Shown here: positions 18,369-21,912 of the stretch, piece after piece
Layout: the number at the start of each line of letters is the position of its first letter
Position numbering within the stretch: the first letter of the stretch is position 1
From: Cylindrobasidium torrendii FP15055 ss-10
Lineage: Eukaryota; Basidiomycota; Agaricomycetes; Agaricales; Physalacriaceae
NCBI GenBank assembly: GCA_000934385.1
Contig: KN880774.1
Location: forward strand, 1-21,912
Reading direction: 5' to 3'
DNA: 21,912 bases
Position numbers and translations under genes: made by a program
Notes under the pieces: model-generated
Told to the model about the DNA's origin: nothing
The model's database searches: none
The model's input: only the letters and a program-made list of their open reading frames with translations

Positions 18369-19331
18369 GTTCGTGTTTTGCAAGGAAATGGCGGGGAATG
18401 CAAGAAGATGAAGCAGTGATGGCAGAGTCCCTTTTGTACGTTGAATTTGAAGGCTTCGATGCGCGGTGATTGTTGTCTAGATCCATTCAGAACCCACTAA
18501 ATCTGCTTATTGACCTGCCCCGAAACCTGTCGTCGTCGTGGCTGTTTAGTCACAGTATTCAAGCCTTAGGAACGGACGATACATATGTCATGCACTTTTC
18601 CACGGCTGCTGAGGCCGCCTACGGCTTTCTTCCCGCATGCGGCGTGAGCCAAAGACTTTCCAAAATTGTGATCGTAGTCGATGAAGGAGCAGAAGCTAAA
18701 CGCTGTGGTTGTCAGCAGTAGTACCTCCTGCCAGACAATTCAACTCACTTATCGCAATTGTACATAATATCCCTCTGTGACCTGTAAGGGCAAGACCAAC
18801 TGTGTTTACCGTCCGATTCAGGTCCGATTTAGAGCACCATTTCTTCTTCCCCCATTTCGGACGCTTGCTACTAGTTGTCGAGTATTCAGGCGCCGGGTTT
18901 TCAAAAGGCTTCCATGGTAATAACACACAAGTTAATGGGTAGGAGGGGGTAATGGCAGTCAGTCGCCCAAGACCACGCCGCCGAGCATAGCAGCGCAGCC
19001 CACAAGGGCACGACAGTAATAACATGTGTAAGTATATACCAATCCAAGAGGGATAAATTAGAAGTACGATATCTACACGCAACAAACAGACAAGACCAAA
19101 AGAGTGGACGGTGTCCGTCGTCGGCAGACGAGCGGCACCAACAGACTAAGTATCCGACCGTAACATATGACACAGAAAGTAAGTAAGCCAGGAAAGAGGA
19201 GGCGGTAATATAGGTAGCACACAGATATATCGGTTTATGTAACTCACAATAAGCACGGAGAGTTCGAAGAGGGAAGCATACGGCAAGAGGGGGAACATAT
19301 ATCTCAAAGCAGGGGAACATGTCCATAGTTC
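18369..19331. other. Intergenic region with duplicated promoter block
   Basis: The left part (to about 18690) is the 5' flank of copy B and shares blocks with the flank of copy A. The rest is the 3' side of the GATA gene. Two minus-strand open frames (18696-19085 and 18901-19326) overlap here, but they have no domain, odd composition and no splice support, so I do not call them. No CaaX pheromone-like end was found on either strand. Confidence 0.5.
18482..18690. repeat. Duplicated upstream region, copy B side
   Basis: Partner of 15386-15760. It keeps the TCCATTCAG and TAAATCTGCTTATT blocks and GACTTTCCAAAATTG followed by GTGATCGTAG. Copy A has an AT-rich insertion of about 15 bases before GATCGTAG. 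Confidence 0.7.
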
Positions 19332-20731
19332 TTATATCCTCACCTGCTTGCGAAGGCGCAGCGGGTTCGTGAGCTGGTCGAAGGACTCGCTGATGGAGGC
19401 CTTGCGCTTACGCGCCAGAGCAAAGATACGGCTAGGGTGGTACGGGCCGGGGAAGGGGAAGCAAAGGAAGTCATCAGAGAGGGGCGGCGACTCGGGCTCG
19501 ACCGCCTGCTTATCCTTCTTTGCGTTCGCCGGCGCCCCCGTCCTCGAGCGCTTCTTGATTACGTCCGACTTGAGCGAGATAGGGCGCGCGTTGCCGTGCA
19601 GCTTCTGATAAAGCCCACAGGCGTTGCAGAGACTGCGTCCCTCCTCGTCACGACGCCATAGAGGCGTAGCAGTAGTGTGACAGTTGATGCATTCCGCTGA
19701 GGAGGAAGGAAAGTTAGCTTTGACTGACTCGGCCACGGTCTGCAACGGACACGTACGTTTCTCCGGTGAGCCATTTTCGCCTTTCGCCTCCATCTCCGCA
19801 GGCTTGACGGGTCGGTTTTTCAATGGCCGAGGACGCTTGTGCTGCGTAACAACGTGTGAGGCTAAGGCTATCTCTCGATCTATGCATGAACACGTACCAT
19901 CTTGCAGTACAGCCCACATGCATTACAGTTAAGCTCATCGTTGAGGCCCCGGCGCCATAGAGGCGTGGTCGTAGCACCGCAGTTGGCACAGAGAGGCTTT
20001 GCGCCGTTAAGCATTGGCGGGTTGCGGGCGGCACGGCGGGCTTGGGGCTGGGGCTGGGGATCTGACCGGGGTGGCGTAGGCTCACGGCCCACCGCGGTCT
20101 CGATCTCGTAGTCAGGCTCGGTCGATGGGGATGATGGACAGCTCTCGTACTCCTCCTCATCGTCGTCGTCGTACTCTGTCGGCGACGGCGGTGGCGGAGG
20201 GGATGACACTCGTCTTCTATGGGTTTTGGGAGAGCTGGGCACGAATTCACAGGTCGGGAAGTCGTCCACATCCATCCGGTCGTCCTGGGGCTCATCGTCG
20301 AGAGTGGAGCGGCAGGCGGAGACAGAGAACGAGCTCGACTGCTTGGCGAAGGGCACCGGGGTGAACTTGATGGCTCGAGAGGGAACGGAGGCAGACGCTG
20401 CTCCCGATCTATGCGGGGGGAAACGATCAGCTTCCGCGGAGTGAGAGCAGAGGCGGACGATGCGCACCTCTGACGGCTCTGTACTGCTGATAGACGCCAG
20501 GCCATGTTATTCAGCCGTTGACCAGGCTCGAGACTCTTGGCCACTTGGGTGCAGACCTTGGATCCACGTAAATGTCGAGCGAAAAGACGACCGTGGGCAT
20601 TGCTCACCTGCAACGTCTCGGCGAGGTCGCTGAACGACTGGTTGTTGCTGCTCTAGCCATGGATAAGCCCCGCAATCTCCTCTACGGTTGCTGCATCTGC
20701 TCACTTTGAACTGGAGATTAATGAGGGACAT
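19332..20731 (-). CDS. GATA-type transcription factor with two zinc fingers
   Basis: Nuclear DNA-binding protein of 390 aa. Exons on the minus strand: 20731-20705, 20652-20468, 20408-19898, 19841-19757 and 19696-19332; phases close. Near the N terminus is [20 protein letters not shown], resembling the conserved N-terminal block found in fungal GATA regulators. A long Ser/Pro/Asp/Glu-rich middle contains an acidic run of Asp and Glu. Finger 1 (211-235) is CANC-x17-CNAC with [13 protein letters not shown] and continues into HKRPRP across an intron. Finger 2 (272-296) is CINC-x17-CNAC and continues into [20 protein letters not shown], a basic DNA-contacting tail. A possible extra in-frame intron (20557-20607, GTGAGC...AAG, 51 bases) would shorten the protein by 17 residues. 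The fingers differ from each other, so they are not a recent duplication. I cannot say whether it controls nitrogen, iron, light or development. Confidence 0.9.
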
Positions 20732-21912
20732 CTTGCGATGGGGGGTGTATGTTGTCGAACGATTATAGGCTCATTTAAAGACAAGACCAACACAAAGATG
20801 CAAACAGATAAGCGAGTGGAAAGAATTAGAGATGGTAGTAGCAGGCAGGAAAGGGCAGGGATCCAACGCGTAGAACGCGTGTAGTAAAGTTCAACAGAGG
20901 CAACCATCACTCCGAGATAGGCCACTCTGTATGGGCCTGTTTGTCAATAATCTCCGTTATGTGGCGCCCAGACCACGAGGACCGCAGGGTCCGCCTAGCC
21001 AAACGTCAGGTTTCAACAAAACGAGGTAGAATTCAGGTAGTATTACGCTCTGGCGCTGGACACGGAAGCAAAATAATCCTTTGTTCTCGTCACTGATCGT
21101 GATGACAACACGTCCTGAAATGGAACAAGGTGTGCAAGCAGGATAGTTCAGTCGCAAGGTATCATTTACAAAAAAGCTTGCCAGTCTATCTCAACCCACA
21201 GAGCTAAGATACACCGGGGAACGTGTTTTTCGGGCGCAGTCGTCTCCGGGCGTTCGAGCATCTTTTGGGTGAACAAATAACCTTGTAATACATTAAACTA
21301 ATCGCCGTACCAGCGGGCGCGGGATGCTTACTCTGCTTCCCATTTCAGAAGGCGTCGGGACCTCGACAATAAACGAGTGCCATGAGAGATGAGGGAGGGT
21401 AAGACACAGGCGTTTTGAAGTAGCCTACTTCTCCTACTAGCGTCTTGTTTGTGTGCCCCGCTTCAAAAACCGCAAATCCACGCCACAATCCAGTCGGACA
21501 GTCGTAGTTGCGAATCCAGCATATCTTTTTTTCCTTTTGTAACAGAAGCACGACCTTGCATGATGGCCTGCCGCAAGGTGTATCCATAGCGAGACGCGAG
21601 CAATGTCGAGGCCAACCATCGACGACCCCGTGCTATCTCCGCCATCGCCTAGTCGTCCATCCATAATGAGGCTGCTCAATTCTAAAGGGGGGCTTTTGAC
21701 TGCACCCGGAAGGGGGGGCGAAACGTGATGGCACAAGCGCGGAAATGAAAAACCGGAGCGGCGTACGTCGGGAGGTCGACGTCCAAAGTATGTAGTTCGT
21801 CGACTTTTTCCTTTCAAAAAGCTGATGATTGGGGCTAGGATAGCCTTATGTTCGCGCGGGAGAAAACCCCGAGCAAAAACGACGACTTTTGAGCCCAGTA
21901 CGCCTGAAAAGC
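20732..21912. other. Non-coding region upstream of the GATA gene
   Basis: About 1.2 kb with no supported gene. Minus-strand open frames at 20957-21157 and 21437-21817 lack domains and have no matching splice partners. A long upstream region or 5' leader is common for fungal transcription factors and would fit here. The window ends before another gene appears. Confidence 0.5.

Noticed and set aside
18696..19326. Minus-strand open frames of 129 and 141 codons after the GATA gene
   Set aside because: They overlap each other in different frames, have no domain or good start context, and lie in the expected 3' flank of the GATA gene.
19714..20613. 299-codon minus-strand frame overlapping the GATA gene
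   Set aside because: It starts in the true exon 2 frame but then runs through intron 2 into a wrong frame rich in Arg, Pro and Ser, and it misses finger 1.
20806..21638. Four HGATAR sites upstream of the GATA gene as possible autoregulation
   Set aside because: Counting both strands, about three to four such sites are expected by chance in 1.2 kb, so the number is not informative.

Overview
The window looks like nuclear DNA of a filamentous basidiomycete, most likely an Agaricomycete. The genes are broken by many very short introns (44-64 bases, mostly GT...AG) placed without breaking the protein frame. The proteins belong to fungal families: an STE3-type pheromone receptor, a mitochondrial DNA polymerase gamma, GATA and RING/C2H2 zinc-finger proteins, and an FAD monooxygenase family typical of mushrooms. 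There are no bacterial operons, CRISPR arrays or phage genes. The genus cannot be fixed from the sequence alone.

Layout, left to right. Positions 1-607 hold GTAC/poly-C repeat modules and paired E-box-like sites without a gene. Two leucine tRNA genes follow on the minus strand (608-709, anticodon UAG, with an intron; 945-1024, anticodon CAG). Next come a secreted S28 serine carboxypeptidase (+, 1127-3057) and a small protein with two predicted SUMO-interacting motifs and a zinc-knuckle-like tail (+, 3336-3888). The STE3-like seven-helix receptor is at 4276-5543 (-). A 765-base divergent promoter region containing a 17-bp-arm inverted repeat separates it from a GNAT acetyltransferase (+, 6309-6962). 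The catalytic subunit of mitochondrial DNA polymerase gamma occupies 7123-11230 (-).

The right half holds a C2H2 finger plus RING protein (+, 11892-12608) whose splice donor appears to lack one base. It is followed by two tandem, intact paralogous FAD-dependent monooxygenases (-, 13053-15285 and 16160-18368), each with 12 exons at matching positions. A two-finger GATA transcription factor (-, 19332-20731) ends the gene set, and about 1.2 kb of apparently non-coding sequence lies upstream of it.

I do not see a single pathway linking these genes; they read as an ordinary euchromatic gene neighbourhood. The receptor has no recognisable CaaX pheromone precursor in the gaps I scanned, so the window does not show a complete B mating-type locus. 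The most unusual points are the donor lesion in the zinc-finger/RING gene, the duplicated monooxygenases with diverged promoter and splice donor, the receptor acceptor where only one of two tandem AGs keeps the frame, and the small tandem-SIM protein. All gene models come from reading frames, splice-site consensus and remembered family motifs, without database searches.
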